From: Prorocentrum cordatum
Lineage: Eukaryota > Sar > Dinophyceae > Prorocentrales > Prorocentraceae
Assembly: GCA_963575745.1 (NCBI GenBank)
Contig: CAUYUJ010022548.1
Span: forward strand, 119,263-183,262
Direction: 5' to 3'
DNA: 64,000 nt
Shown: positions 20,090 through 31,119 of the stretch, in pieces
Layout of the letters: each line of letters opens with the position of its first letter
Position numbering within the stretch: the first letter of the stretch is position 1
The notes under the pieces: model-generated
Databases searched by the model: none
What the model was told of the DNA's origin: nothing
The model's input: only the letters and a program-made list of their open reading frames with translations
Made by a program: the position numbers and the translations under genes

Positions 20090-20887
20090 ATGGCGCCGAA
20101 GGCTCAACCAGGTTTCATCATCTGCACATCGTGCCGCTTCAGGTGGAACTTCCACAAGAACACTCACTGCTGGACGTGTGGCCAACCCCTCGAGCTCAAG
20201 CCAGACAGCCCGTCGCCGCGCAATGGTGTCTGGGCGGGCAATGGAGCTGGAGGGGCGTCGACGAAGGCCAGCCCCAAGGCCAAGGCCGCGGCGTCGAGCG
20301 GGAGCCCCAAGACCAAGGGCGCAGCGGCTGGCGGGGCGGCCGATGGTCGCCGCGACTTCCCTGGCGCCCCCTGGTCGTCGGCTGGGTCTTCGGAGCTCGA
20401 CAAGCTGCTGGCCATCCCCGACCCGATCATCGCGGCCAAGCTTCGGGAGGCAGTGGCGGAGGCCCGCGACTTCGTCCCGCCGCCGCCGGCAGCAGCCCAG
20501 CGGACCCTGGAGCAGCAGCAGCAGTCGGCCACGGATCGCCGCATTAACCTCCAGCGCCAGCTGGACGAGGCAGCCGACGCCCTGTTGGCGGTTGAGGATC
20601 AGCTGGGCGAATGCCGTGGCTGGCGCGACACCTGCGCGGCCAGCCTGGTGGAGGCCCAGGCGGAGGAGGCCAAGCTCCTGCGCAGCCGCGCCCGGGCCTC
20701 TGGCATCGCGCCACCGACATCTGGCGGCTCGAAGTTGGCCACATTCACCTTCGACGTGGAGTCGTTCGAGAACTTCAGCGAGCTTGAGGAGGAGGAGGCC
20801 CAAGCTAACCTCCGACAGATCTGCGAGGAGGGCCACAGGGTCACGCTGGAGGCCCAGGCGGTGTTCGAGCGCAACTGTCAGGTGTAG
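20090..20887 (+). pseudogene. LINE N-terminal module: zinc finger plus coiled coil
   Basis: 265 codons from the first ATG after the leader relic. Residues 12-30 form a CX2C-X11-CX2C zinc finger (IICTSCRFRW...HCWTCGQPL). An Ala/Lys/Gly-rich linker follows to about residue 90. Residues 135-205 are Gln/Glu/Leu-rich and should form a coiled coil (LEQQQQSATDRRINLQRQLD). The frame ends at a TAG (20885-20887), but the same frame continues in coding style beyond it (LQRLKQDIEEAAASKCRM). The stop is therefore best read as a nonsense mutation. Expected role: RNA binding and self-association of the element's protein. Confidence 0.75.
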
Positions 20888-21499
20888 CTACAGCGGCTCA
20901 AGCAGGACATCGAGGAGGCCGCGGCCAGCAAATGCCGCATGCGGGGGCGCCCTCAGCCAGACGGGCCCGATGGGGCACCCGCTCAGGAGCCAGCGGCAGC
21001 AGCTGCGGCTGAGCAGCAGGCGACCCCTCCCCCCTGTTGCGGCAGCGGCTGCCGCGGCCCCCGCCGCCGCGGCAGATCCCACCAGCGGTTCCCGCGAGCA
21101 CGCCGCGAAGGCAGCCGAGCTTGGGGCAGCGGCAGCCGAGGCAGCCCGCCAGCGGGCCACCGAGCAGAAGGTTGTCAGCGGGCCTGCTGCGCCTGCTGCT
21201 GCTGATGGGGCTGCTGGTCAGTTCGCAGGGTAGCGGCCCCCCGCCAGAGGGGGAGAGGGCGGCCCGCCTGGTCCGCTGCTTGAGCACGTGGCGAGGGAGC
21301 CGGGGACACTCGGTAGGCAGCCCCCCCCACGTGGCCCCTGCCTGCGCGGCCCCCGACGGGGGGGTGGTCGAATCACGCCAGGTTGAGACAGACCCCACGG
21401 CTGCGGAAGTGCCGGGTCTGGTCCAGAAAACAGAGCGCGCACCCGCGATGGTAGGCGCGGTGGCCATCAGCCTCGAGAAGTGCCTTCCCCACCTGGAGC

Positions 21500-22200
21500 C
21501 CCTGGCGCTGCAGCAGGGCTCGCTGGAGGGCGACCTCCGCATCTGCACCTACCACGGAAACACTTGGAACTCGATCGCCAGTGTCCTCGAGTGGATGCGC
21601 AGGAAAGGGATTGAGCCGCACGTGGCGCTCGCCCAGGAGATTCGTTTTTTCCTTCCAGACGGCCGAGGAGCAGGCCCACGGATGGGCCAACCGACGCGGC
21701 CTCCAGCTGGCATGCTCGGCAGCGCTCAGGACAGGAGAGGCGGCCATGGCTGTCTCGTCTGGCGTCGGCATCGTCACCTCGAAGTTGCTGGGCTCGGCGG
21801 CGCAGGTTCCTCTCCCGCAGGATCTCGCTGGGCAAGGGCGCCACCATTACCGTGATCTCGGTCTACCTTGAGGACTTCGTGGGCCTGCAAGGGAGCAATC
21901 GCCAGCTGCTCGCCGACCTCCACGAGTGGCGCGCGCTCCTGGACGACCCTTTCGTGATAGGCGGCGACTGGAACATCGAGGCCTCGGAGCTGGTGGACTT
22001 AGGTTGGCCACCCCTCATCGGAGGGGCGGTCCTGGCCCCGGGATTAGCTGCGCGCAGCGACGACGAGTGCGACTACTTCGTCATCTCGGCGGCGTTAGAG
22101 GCAATGGTGGGCTCCATCACGGTTCACGCGGAGACGCCGGACGGTCCTCATCAGGCGGTCCCCCTGCGCTTCGAGGCCGCTGGGGGGGGCCCATGGCGCG
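21500..22200 (+). pseudogene. LINE endonuclease (EEP / APE-like) domain, frameshifted
   Basis: The 21037-21855 frame gives LRICTYHGNTWNSIASVLEW and VALAQEIRFF, matching the N...QE motif of exonuclease-endonuclease-phosphatase folds. A neighbouring frame supplies AMAVSSGVGIVTSK. The 21852-22232 frame supplies VISVYLEDF, FVIGGDWNIEASEL (the GDxN motif), DECDYFVIS and GPHQAVPLRF (equivalent of the SDHxP motif). All catalytic landmarks are present in order, but across three frames. In LINEs this domain nicks the target DNA to prime reverse transcription. Confidence 0.8.
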
Positions 22201-22714
22201 GGCCCAGCGGGTGCCCGAGGCCTTTGATTTGAAGAGCGCGACCGACGACGCGGCCAGAGGCAGGCGCGACCAGCTGGCAGAGTCGTTGGCATGGCCCCCC
22301 GCCGACGCTGGGCCTGAGGGCCCCATCGAGGAGTTGTTCACGCAAGCGGAGCTGGCCTTGCAGACTACAAGGCATGTCGGACGGTGGGGCCCGCTTTTTC
22401 AAGGGCAGGGCCAAGGGCATCAGGGTGGTCACCATCCCGCTCGAGGCCAAGGTATATGCGGGCCGACTCGACAAGGCCTCAACCATCACCCAGCGCTGGC
22501 TCTCCCTCCGCCACCTCGCCAGGCGCAGGTGGGATCTGGGCCCAGGCGGCGTTGCTCGCCAGGATCTGGTCCCGCATCCGGCAGAGGAGTGTGCCGGGTG
22601 AGAGCGGCCCATCGACCGACAGGCCTTCTGGGGCAACTTCTCCGCGCGCGGTTGCGACAAGGCGGCCTGGCTCCACGCCGCCTGCGTGGCCCGTGCGAAA
22701 TCTTCCCTTGAGGA

Positions 22715-23160
22715 GGCTGGCCCTTCTACGCGGACCTCACCAAGTACTGCGAGCACATCGAGCACGAGGAGCTCAGGATGGCGGCGCAGGCGCGGGGTTT
22801 CGACCATATCTGTCTGGCCCCTCGGAGGGCCAGGATCGGCACCTGCCTCGGCGATGCAGTCATGGCGAATGGCACGGTGGTGGCAGGCTGTTCGTGCGCC
22901 GCGGCTTTGCCCAAGCTCCTCCTCGTCTCGGCCCTCAGAGCAGCGGCTATGGCGGCTCCCATTGGCAGGATCCTCGACGTGGTCGACGATGTCTCGTGCG
23001 ATGTGACGGGGCCCTGCACCATGGTAGCCCGGCAGCTCGCCGCTGCCTATCGAGCCTTCTGCCAGAAGGTGAAGGAGGCCAACCTGCCGCTCCGCAGGAA
23101 TGAGACCAAGGCGCTGGCCACAAGCAGGACGCTGCGCGAAGCCCTCATACGGCTGGGACA
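22715..23160 (+). pseudogene. LINE reverse transcriptase palm remnant
   Basis: In the 22778-23173 frame, extended upstream in the same frame, the text FYADLTKYCEHIEHEELRM fits motif A. TVVAGCSCAAALPKLLLV fits motif B. RILDVVDDVSCDVTG carries the VDD of motif C, with V in place of the usual Y/F/M. Spacing is as expected for an RT palm. The fingers region upstream (22232-22715) is in other frames and not recognisable, so part is deleted or heavily diverged. This domain would copy the element RNA at the nicked target. Confidence 0.7.
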
Positions 23161-23313
23161 TCGAGGAGGGTGACTTCGTGGACGTGCGCAGGGGCCTTGG
23201 TGGCGACGCTGTGGCTGGCGCCTACCGACGGGTGACGACCACGGTGGCTCGGGAAAAGGCCGCTCGCTGCCGAGGGAGGAAGCTCGCCGGGCTTTTCAGG
23301 CCCTCTGTCAGGC

Positions 23314-24158
23314 GTGCGAGAGTTTTCAGCGATCATGGGAATGCCCCGCGGCCGTCTGCGTCGGCTGCGTGTCGGAGCCATCAGGGCGAGAGGCCGACTG
23401 GCCCGTGGAGCCGCCCTGGGGGTGGCCAGCCTTGGTCAGCCAGGAGGCTGGCAGCGGGGCCCTCTGATGATCGTCACCAAGACGGCGCTGACGGCCTACG
23501 TCGAGACGGTCTGGACCTCCTTGCTCCCTGAGTCGGCTGCCCGCTCCTGCCTCGCCACTGGCATGGGCATCGCTAAGAGGCAGCACCATTGGCGCATGGT
23601 GAAGGAGCCGATCAGCGCTCTTGTGCTCACGCTCGAGTGGGTCGGCTGGTGGTTCATCAACGGCGACCCCTACGGGATCCATGACGCGCTGGGCCGCGCG
23701 TACCAGGTGCGCCGCTACTCGCAGCCTTCTTCGGCCGCATGGTCCCCTTGGACTGCCGACGAGCCATGGGCCTCGAGGAGATGAAGCGGCATGTCTCCAG
23801 CATGTGGAACTGGGAGATCCCGCTTTTTTGTCAGCCGATCTTCGACCTGGCCAGCCATCGCTCCGAGGCGTGGGACCTGCACCACCAGAGGGCGCTGCGC
23901 AGCCTCATCCAGAACACCTGCCGGCGCCAGGCCAGGGTCGGAGCGGAGGGCCCCTTCCGCCCCCAAGGCTGCCAGCTCTGCGGCCGCCCCGTCGGGCCCC
24001 ACTTCCACAGGCGTTTCAGGCGCGAGGCTCACGATGGCTGGAGGCGAGAGTTCCTCGAGTCGCCGTTGCGGGAGGCGGCGGACCGAGTCGGGCGCTCGGG
24101 CTACCCGAGCTTTTTGCCAGGAGGGCTGTTCCCCGACATCTCTGAGTTGGTCCAGTAA
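23314..24158 (+). pseudogene. LINE connection region with CX2C...HXH motif
   Basis: Two frames (23314-23784 and 23739-24158) carry PLMIVTKTALTAYVETVWTS, VLTLEWVGWWFINGDPYGIH and GLEEMKRHVSSMWNWEIPLF, typical of the thumb/connection part of dinoflagellate LINEs. They are followed by GCQLCGRPVGPHFHRRF (CX2C-X6-HXH), a short zinc-binding candidate before the RNase H. A frame change lies between 23740 and 23784. Confidence 0.6.
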
Positions 24159-24214
24159 CCGTTTCGAACCGACGACTACTTCAAGCGCGCGACCAGCTGG
24201 CTGAGTTTCGGGCC

Positions 24215-24680
24215 CTTCGCCGACGGAGAGCACGTCTTCGTCGATGGCTCAGGGCTCGACCAGAATTTTCCAGCCTGGGGGCTGCTGGCTGGTCCATCGT
24301 CGTCTGCGATAAGAACCGCAGGTTGGTCGCCGAGGCGTGGGGCTCGGTCCCGGTGTCGGAAGGGCCTGAGCAGCTGGCCCGAGACGGGGAGGACTACGCT
24401 GTGAAGGCCGTCACCGACACCGTCGCGGGGGGCCCCTTCAAGTCCTACCGCGACTGCCTCGCGACGATGCGTTGTGCTGGCAACCCTGCGGCGGCGGCTG
24501 CGGGCAGCTGGCGGGCCCACCTCTGGGCTGGACGTGCTGAGGGGCCCGAGGGCGCTGAGGTCATCGAAGTCAGGGCCCACCTCGGGCCGCAAGCCTCAGG
24601 GAAGGTTTGCTGACGCAGTTCGAGCTGGATGGCAACGCTTTGGCCGATGCTAGAGATAAAGAAGGCGCCTCGGCAGTGCG
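24215..24680 (+). pseudogene. LINE RNase H domain remnant
   Basis: GEHVFVDGSG gives the first Asp. After a frameshift AGWSIVVCDKNRRLVAEAWG continues the first strands. GEDYAVKAVTDTVAG supplies the Glu helix and FKSYRDCLATM the second Asp. IEVRAHL followed by LDGNALADARDKEGA matches the H...GNxxADxxAKxGA C-terminal block. RNase H domains of LINEs remove the RNA strand of the cDNA hybrid. All four acidic/His landmarks can be pointed to, but no single frame spans them. Confidence 0.75.
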
Positions 24681-25009
24681 GGCGGACAGCTTCGACGCCC
24701 ACTGCATCGAGGGCCGCCAGTTCGTCGCTCGCCCGGCGGCGAGGTTTGGGGCGGCGCAGGAGGTGCACATTTCAGGGGCGGGCCTCCGCGAATCCATGGG
24801 GGTCGAGGCCTTGGAGATCATCGACCTGGGCGAGTGGCCCGTGGACCCTGCGGGGCCTGCGAGGAGGACGCGCGCCCCGTCGGCCAGCGCGGGCCCCGTG
24901 CGCACCGGGGGGGGGGTCGCTGCCAGGGCTCGACGGCGCGCTGAGGCCGTGGCGCGTGTGCGGGCACTCCTTGCTCGCTGCGCCCCTCCTCCCCGAGGCC
25001 TGTGAAAAT

Positions 25010-25501
25010 TCGGTCCTCCTGTTTCTGCACCTGTTGTAGAGGTTATGTTTCTGGCAGGAAAGGGCGTGGCCTCCAGGGTAACTGTCCAGGTCGGCCGATC
25101 CCGGGTAGCAGAATTAACCATATCATCGCCCTGGGCAAGAATCCCAAATGGGGGTGCTAGAAGGCTCGGGGATCTCAGGTCCCCCCTCGGGTCCGAGCAC
25201 TTTTCGCCGTTGCGCCCTGCGGCGACCCAGGTAGGTCCCGCGTCGGAGGGCCCGAAGAGGCCGTCCATTCTGGAGGTACTCCCGCTCTTCGGGCTCCAGC
25301 TGGCCCAAGCCCAGCTCTTGGGGTCGAGGGCCCTGGAGGCCAGGACGAGGGCCCTGGCGGCCAGGCAGTGGGGCCGCGCGGCCCCCCGACCTGTTGACCC
25401 CCCCCTTCGACCCCTGATCGCTGGCTCCTCCCAGCTGCGGTCGGGGGGGGGGGCTAGGGTCAGGGGTGGGGGGGGGGGGGGCCTTGGATCGGCCTGAATT
25501 T
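25010..25501. other. Spacer between LINE and scaffold gap
   Basis: No recognised gene. The last 80 bases are long G runs next to the N gap, a likely reason for the assembly break. Confidence 0.5.
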
Positions 25502-25601
25502 NNNNNNNNNNNNNNNNNNNNNNNNNNNNNNNNNNNNNNNNNNNNNNNNNNNNNNNNNNNNNNNNNNNNNNNNNNNNNNNNNNNNNNNNNNNNNNNNNNN
25601 N
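25502..25601. other. Assembly gap (100 N)
   Basis: Exactly 100 N, a conventional placeholder of unknown true size, between a poly-G-rich edge and a (CTC)n edge. Confidence 1.
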
Positions 25602-25935
25602 CCCCCTCCTCCTCCTCCTCCGCTCCTCCTCCTCCTCCTCCTCCGCATTCAGTCACTCACTCACTCACTCACTCACTCACTCCCTCACTCCCTCGTGGCG
25701 GTCGATCGTCGTCGTACGGCCACGTGGCATGCCCCTCCACCTCGGCTGCGGGCCCGCGGTGGGGGGGGGGGGGGGGCGGGGGGGGGGGGGTCAATCGGGA
25801 AAAAAGGTGAGAAGAGAAAAACGGACAGACCAACGTGGAAAGCATCGAGCCGAACCGCACCTCGGACCCCCCTCCCCCTCCCCATATGTGCCCCCTATGC
25901 CCCCCCCTCCCACAGCGAAGGTTTGAGGCAGCGCT
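25602..25935. repeat. (CTC)n, (ACTC)n and poly-G/C edge after the gap
   Basis: CTC triplets to 25645, then about eight ACTC units (25650-25690), then G-rich runs at 25757-25790. No gene. Confidence 0.85.
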
Positions 25936-26399
25936 AGAGGTCTGATGTTCCACCAGGATGTGAGGTAGGGGAAGCATGATGGAAGAGGACGTGGAGACTG
26001 GTGTCTACCGTTTGTAAAACCCGCCTGAGGGTAGCCGTTGTGGCTCGCTCTTGGGGGCAAGAGGTTGGGGGCCGCGGTGGTTGCTCTTTAAGATGGGGAG
26101 GTGCTGCAGTTAGCGTGCTCTTTTGGAGCGGGTTAAACCTCCCAGGCGGCACTGCGGAGGAGGTAGCGATGAGCCGCATGGCTTTCCAGCAAGGAGTCTG
26201 CAATGTTGTGAGGGGCGGCGCGCAGCAGTGGACAACGGATGCACAGCGGTGTGGCGAAGGTGGGTTGCAGACGGGGGCAATATGCAGATGCGAGTTGCGA
26301 CTCAACGTTGGCAGTGCGTACCGACGGCGAAAGAGGTGGAGGGAAATCACAAAGTGTGAGAAACACAGGCAAGCATGGGATGATGCGGCGTCTGCGCAT

Positions 26400-29300
26400 G
26401 TCACTCCCATTCCACCCACCCACCCCGCAACTTTTCCATCCCCACATTCCACCCCAAGCCCCGCCATGCCTGCCCCTCCGAGGTGGAGGCCGTCGAGGAA
26501 ATTGAAGTAGAAGGAGCATGTGAGGTAAAATATGTGGTGGTAGGATGCCCTGCATATTCCTCTGAGGTAGTCGTCGTCAAGGAAAGCGAAGTAGATGGAG
26601 TAAACGATGTCATAGGGGATGTTGATGCACGTGACCATCGGGGGTGGATGTCGGCGAGGTCATTGCGGTCGACGGGGCCTCCGATGTCGGAGGAGTGGTT
26701 GGCCAATGCCTTGCTTTCCCCCATGGCGTACGCCAACGTGGGAGCTGGAGTAGGTGGAGCGATTGGGGTTGGAGGTGTGGATGTCGCACATAGCCTTTGG
26801 TGGCTGTGTATCGAGTGGGTAGCAGTACCTGTGGTCGGCGTTGGGCGCGTTGGCACCTCGCGCGGGTTCGCCCAGTGGCGAGGATGGCGATCGCCCGTGG
26901 TTCGGGGCGTAGTTGAGTGACGTAGTCCTTGAGATTGTCGAGGAATTGTTTGGCGAAATCGTTGGCCGATGCGATCTCCTTCTGAATTGCTTCGGCCGTG
27001 TTGTCGCTGACCCGTGATTCCCCTGCCATTGTGGCGAGGGTGTCGAGCTTGTCCAGGACGTCGTGGTGGTGGGATCGGTATTCGGTGATGATGTCTGCGA
27101 TCAGGCAGGGCCTGTTTGCTGCTTCGCATGCTGCTGGATTGAGCGATGGTCACGCGTGCTTGTCGTTGAAGGTCACGTTGAGCATTGTGACCTCGTCGCC
27201 CTCTTTGACAGTGATGGTGCCGTGGGCAAAGGCGACTTCGAGCATGGTGCGATAAGGGTAGCGTATGGTGTCGCCCATAAAGGTGATTGCGTCGGGATTT
27301 ACCTTCTCCTGGGTGATCGTCGTATCTTGGAACCATCCAGTGGGCTTGTGGGGCTCCACTTGTATGGTGGGTGGTTGGTTGTCGTTCGTGCTGGGCGTAG
27401 TAATACTTGGCGTGGGGTCGGAAGTGCTGGATGCAGTATTGTGCATGCGTTGTTCTCCTGCTGTGGATGCTCCGAGCTCGTTGCTCGCAATGTCGTGGTT
27501 CATCTCGTCTTTTGCGTGTACTGTGCTATCTTATTTGATGGTCGGCATGGCGGATTGAGCATTGAATCTTGCTGGCTCGGGGTCTGGGTTGAGCGTGCTT
27601 CGAGGAGAGAGTTGGTGAGCTGGGCTGGGTGTCACGGGCGAAAGTGCGGCTCCTGCCGTTGTGCTCGTCATTGCGCTGCCGCTGCTGGAAGCATCGTCGT
27701 GCGAGCTGCACCGTAGATGTGCTCAGTCGACCCATTCGTGGAAGTTAGGTCCCCGCAGATAATCGGCCCTCATCTTTGCGAGTAAGTCGTGGCGTGGGTA
27801 GTGAGTGTCATGCCGTTGTCAGCCTGCTCGCGCATGGTAGGGCGCTCAGGAATAGGGGGATAGTCGGTGAGGGATGGGGGGCGTATGGGCCTCAGGCCGT
27901 GGTAGAAGTTGCCGCCCCTGTTGATGCTGAAGGCCTCGATGTTCTGGTCGGCGAGCGCCCGAGTGCAGCATGGGTCATTGCTGGAGCCGCCTGGGAACAT
28001 CAACTGCGCGGTGCCGGTCTCTTCTAGTGGTACTAGGCGAGGCTTCTCTTCAGGTCGGCGCGTGCGGCCCAGCCAGGTGGTAGTCTCCCATGGTGGGATT
28101 GGTCGGGTGGGAGTGCGTCGCCTGGCTTGTGCGTTGGTGGGTCGCTGGGGCTGCGGAAGCTGCGGCTGGCCACTGGCGTCGTGGTGGTAATTTGAGTAAG
28201 GGTTCTGCCGGGGGGTGGGCCAGGCGGGGGGGGCGGCCGGTTGGGGGTTGGAGCATTGGACTGCTGGTGCAGGAGCTGGAAGGCGTTCGGCACAGGGGCG
28301 GGCATGGTTTGGTGGAGTTGTGGAGTGGAGCGCCGCTGGATGATCTGTAGGTCGGTGCGCGTAGTAGTCGCGCGCGCGGGGCGTTGTGCGTGTCGTGGTC
28401 GATCTTCTGGGAATGCCGCGTTCCAATCGGGGAAATTGATGTGGGTCCAGTTGATGGGCTCGAAGCTGGCGTTGCGTGGTTTGTGGCAGTAGTACGGAAG
28501 GTGGCGTTTACCATGGCTCCCCTCGTCGTCGATGAGATACTGGTTTGATTTGCGGGCCTCGGTGTTCGATATCTTGTCGACGTCGGTGACCTTTATCTGC
28601 ATAATGCTGCCAAGTCTGATCTCGGTAGGTTGCTTGTTCTCTGGTGCGTCGTAATCAGGTCGCTGTCTAGTCTCGGTGGGGGGCATCTCCGTCGAGGGTG
28701 GACTCCATGTGGTGGGCGATGCTCTTCCGCTCGGTGGCCTCGGTGCGGACGTTGGCGGTTCCGTCGATCCTCGTTGCGCAGGTCTCCGAAGCGGCAGTGG
28801 CCATCTGCAGAATTTTCGCGGGGCATTCGATAAGGGTGTCGTCAACGATGGCGGGCCACTTGGGTAGGTCACTGATAGGCGTGCTCAGCTTGACGATCGG
28901 AGCATGATTGATCTCCCTTGTAGGTACTGGTGGCGCGCGGTATGTCCCCGTTCATGCCTATGGCAGAGTTGTATCCCGTTAGTGGCATAGGTAAATTGGG
29001 TCTCGTTGTCCTCTCAGGTTGGCCTCGTCACAATGTAGTCCACCTATTGTCTGTGGCGTGATGTGGCGGCGACCGATGGGCAGGATGTACTTGTCCGCGC
29101 ACGGGTGTAGCGCTCCTCCTCCGCGCGTTTCAATGTTGTCTCCTGCGCGTGCCGCAATTTACCCTCATCTCGGAGGTGGGATGCAGGGCGCCGCAGATGT
29201 CGGTGATCGCAGCGATGTAGAGCTTTTGGCGGTATCGCCCGATGTTGCTGTATATTTGTTTGCGTTCTATCTCCTCGAAGTTGTCGCGCTTCTCCATGCC

Positions 29301-30075
29301 ATTCTTTTTGGAGATGTGCAGGGTCTGTCGATTAGTGAACGGCTCCTCGTCTTTGTTCTTCCACGGTGGCGCTTGGAGCTGCGGTGGGTCTGTGCTTGCG
29401 AGTGACGGGATGTCCTGCCATTTCAAGTTGTGGATGAGCATTCCCTTATGGTTGCGGTCGTTAGCAGCGTCTTCTGGTGCGCGGTGCTTCGTGGCTGAGC
29501 GGCAGTGTGGGCAGTTGTCAGGTCTGTCCATCCAATGGTCCGTGTCGGTCCACATCTCGTTGATGGAGCGGACCAGAAAGCGGTCGTCAACGGTGTCCCA
29601 GCTCTCCCTGACCTTGTCCTTCCATCAATTCTCCGTTGCTGCGAGGCAGGCAATGGCGATGCGGTGACGGTAAGTGGTTCGCACAAGCCCGCTGTTCACT
29701 GCAGCGGAGACGCAGATGTAGCCCAGGTCGAGGCATACGTACATATAGTGGCGTGCGAGGGCGCCGGAGGCATTGATTCCTTGTGATGGCTTTGCGATGC
29801 CTGAGCACGCGGTAGCTCCTTGTGGCTCGGCTCGAGCGTCTCCTTGCGTGTAGATGAGCGCCTTCTTGTTGTCGTAGCCCTTGCTGTTGGACACGAGGGT
29901 AGGGGTAGGCATGCCCTACTGTTGGTACTCTGATGGGGCCTCGCTCCGCGTCTTACGTGGGGCTGCGTTGATGGCTGCGACTCGTTATTGGTTGGCGTGG
30001 TCAAGATCTTTAACTCCGTTGGCGCAGTAGAGGTTGACCTCGTTGAAGTCGTTGAACTTCGGTAGTTTACCGAAA
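26400..30075 (-). pseudogene. Unrecognised coding relic on minus strand
   Basis: Read leftward, the - strand carries several coding-like segments. Four lie in the same frame, separated by stops: 29912-29625 (SNSKGYDNKKALIYTQGDAR; TTYRHRIAIACLAATEN), 29555-29130 (PDNCPHCRSATKH; MEKRDNFEEIERKQIYSNIG), 27503-27150 (GWFQDTTITQEKVNPDAITF; VTMLNVTFNDKHA) and 27029-26610 (EAIQKEIASANDFAKQFLDN). Between 28870 and 28430 the coding signal moves through other frames (WPAIVDDTLIECPAKILQMA; KITDVDK-like IMQIKVTDVDKISNT; NASFEPINWTHINFPDWNAA). Composition is balanced and unlike the surrounding repeats. It is the size of a 1000-residue polyprotein. No family recognised; a viral or transposon origin is possible but unproven. 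Confidence 0.45.
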
Positions 30076-30094
30076 TCTCATAACGTCGGGGGTC

Positions 30095-30255
30095 TGGGTA
30101 GGGGGAGGGGGGAAGGCTTCTTAGAAGCACCCCAGCTTCTGAGAAGGCGTGGGCCTTGTCTGTAGATGCACGGCCAGCGCCTTCGAAGAAGCAGCCTCCT
30201 TCTGAGGAGCCTTCCCCCCTCCCCGTACCCCCTGGCGTGCGCCGCCAAGTTCCAA
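30095..30255. mobile_element. Foldback element, family I (copy 1)
   Basis: GGGAGGGGGGAAGGCTTCTT and AGAAGC at the left are mirrored by GCAGCCTCCTTCTGAGGAGC and CTTCCCCCCTCCCC at the right. The inner text GGGCCTTGTCTGTAGATG and GGCCAGCGCCTTCGAAGAAG matches 41735-41900 closely. Confidence 0.7.
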
Positions 30256-30789
30256 TGAGGGAGAGCGTGAGGACGGCTCGGCTCAGGGGCGAACGCATCC
30301 AAACCCAACCGCCCATTCGTCGCCAATGGGGGCCTGACAGCCCACCCGGCCTCGGAACGTGCGGATTCGCTATCAGGGGCCCATCGCCGATGTCCCGGCG
30401 ATGTATCGCCGACTCCATTTCGATATCCCCCCCCCCCTCGAGACGCCCCCCCCCCCCACAACGTTCCCCTCTATCCGTGCCCAGGGGCCAGCAGTTCATC
30501 CCGAGTCTCTCTTCGCGGCCCTGGGCCCGACGAGGGCTCTCAGGGGCCGACAGGGGTGAAAACCGCCCGCCCTGAGGTTCTCAGCACGCTGGACCTTGAG
30601 CTCCGACGCTGCGACAAAAAAGCGCAGCGCCGCGAGAAGGCACGACGAGAGTCGTAGACCCCACCTCTCTGGTGCATGCCTCGAGCCCGACCGGTCTGTG
30701 AGGTTCCCAGGGCCCGAGCCTGGGCGAGAACGTTCCGTCTGGCAAGCAAGTGCAATGCCCGGACCTCCGGGGCACTCTCCGCGCCGGAG
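30256..30789. other. Spacer, weak GCGATGTATCGC palindromes
   Basis: 30385-30430 has CCATCGCCGATGTCCCGGCG and ATGTATCGCC, family C-like but without its ends. The rest is unassigned. The 30295-30420 text partly resembles 49680-49770. Confidence 0.4.
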
Positions 30790-30955
30790 TTAAGGTCGGG
30801 CGTGTCCCTCTACAGGAGGAAGGTTCAAAAAAGTAGTCAAAAAATAGTCTGGGGACGAATGTTCGCTTGTGTTTTGATCCTTTTGGGGCAGTTTTGTTTG
30901 GTCACTTGTAGTTTTTGGTCCAAAATCCGTCTGTGGGGGGACATGCCCGACCTGA
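30790..30955. mobile_element. TIR element, family A (166 bp)
   Basis: TTAAGGTCGGGCGTGTCCC at the left, ATGCCCGACCTGA at the right, interior AATAGTCTGGGGACG. Flanks are CGCCGGAG (30782-30789) and CGCTGAAG (30956-30963), a 6/8 duplication in exact register. Confidence 0.85.
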
Positions 30956-31119
30956 CGCTGAAGTTCTGGGTGCCCCGGCCCCCGAAGCCATATGTTCTGC
31001 AGCGTGGGCCCTCGGAGGTCTGGGCCCCCCTGTCCCGAGTCGTGTGTCGGCGGTCCTGTGGGCCCGGCGAGGCCGAACACAGCGAGAGGCCTCCGCCGTG
31101 CGCTTTCCCCGACGCGAGG

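Larger units (their letters stand above)
19944..25010 (+). mobile_element. Dinoflagellate LINE-type (non-LTR) retrotransposon, degenerate
   Basis: About 5 kb with the expected order: leader relic, N-terminal zinc finger and coiled coil, EEP endonuclease, RT palm, CX2C...HXH motif, RNase H. At least one in-frame TAG and several frameshifts break it, and the RT fingers region is not recognisable, so it cannot encode a working polyprotein. All pieces are on + in one linear order, so it is one element and not a patchwork. The 3' end is unclear: the last coding-like frame stops at 25005, with no poly(A) or target duplication seen before the scaffold gap. No LTRs were seen. Confidence 0.85.
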
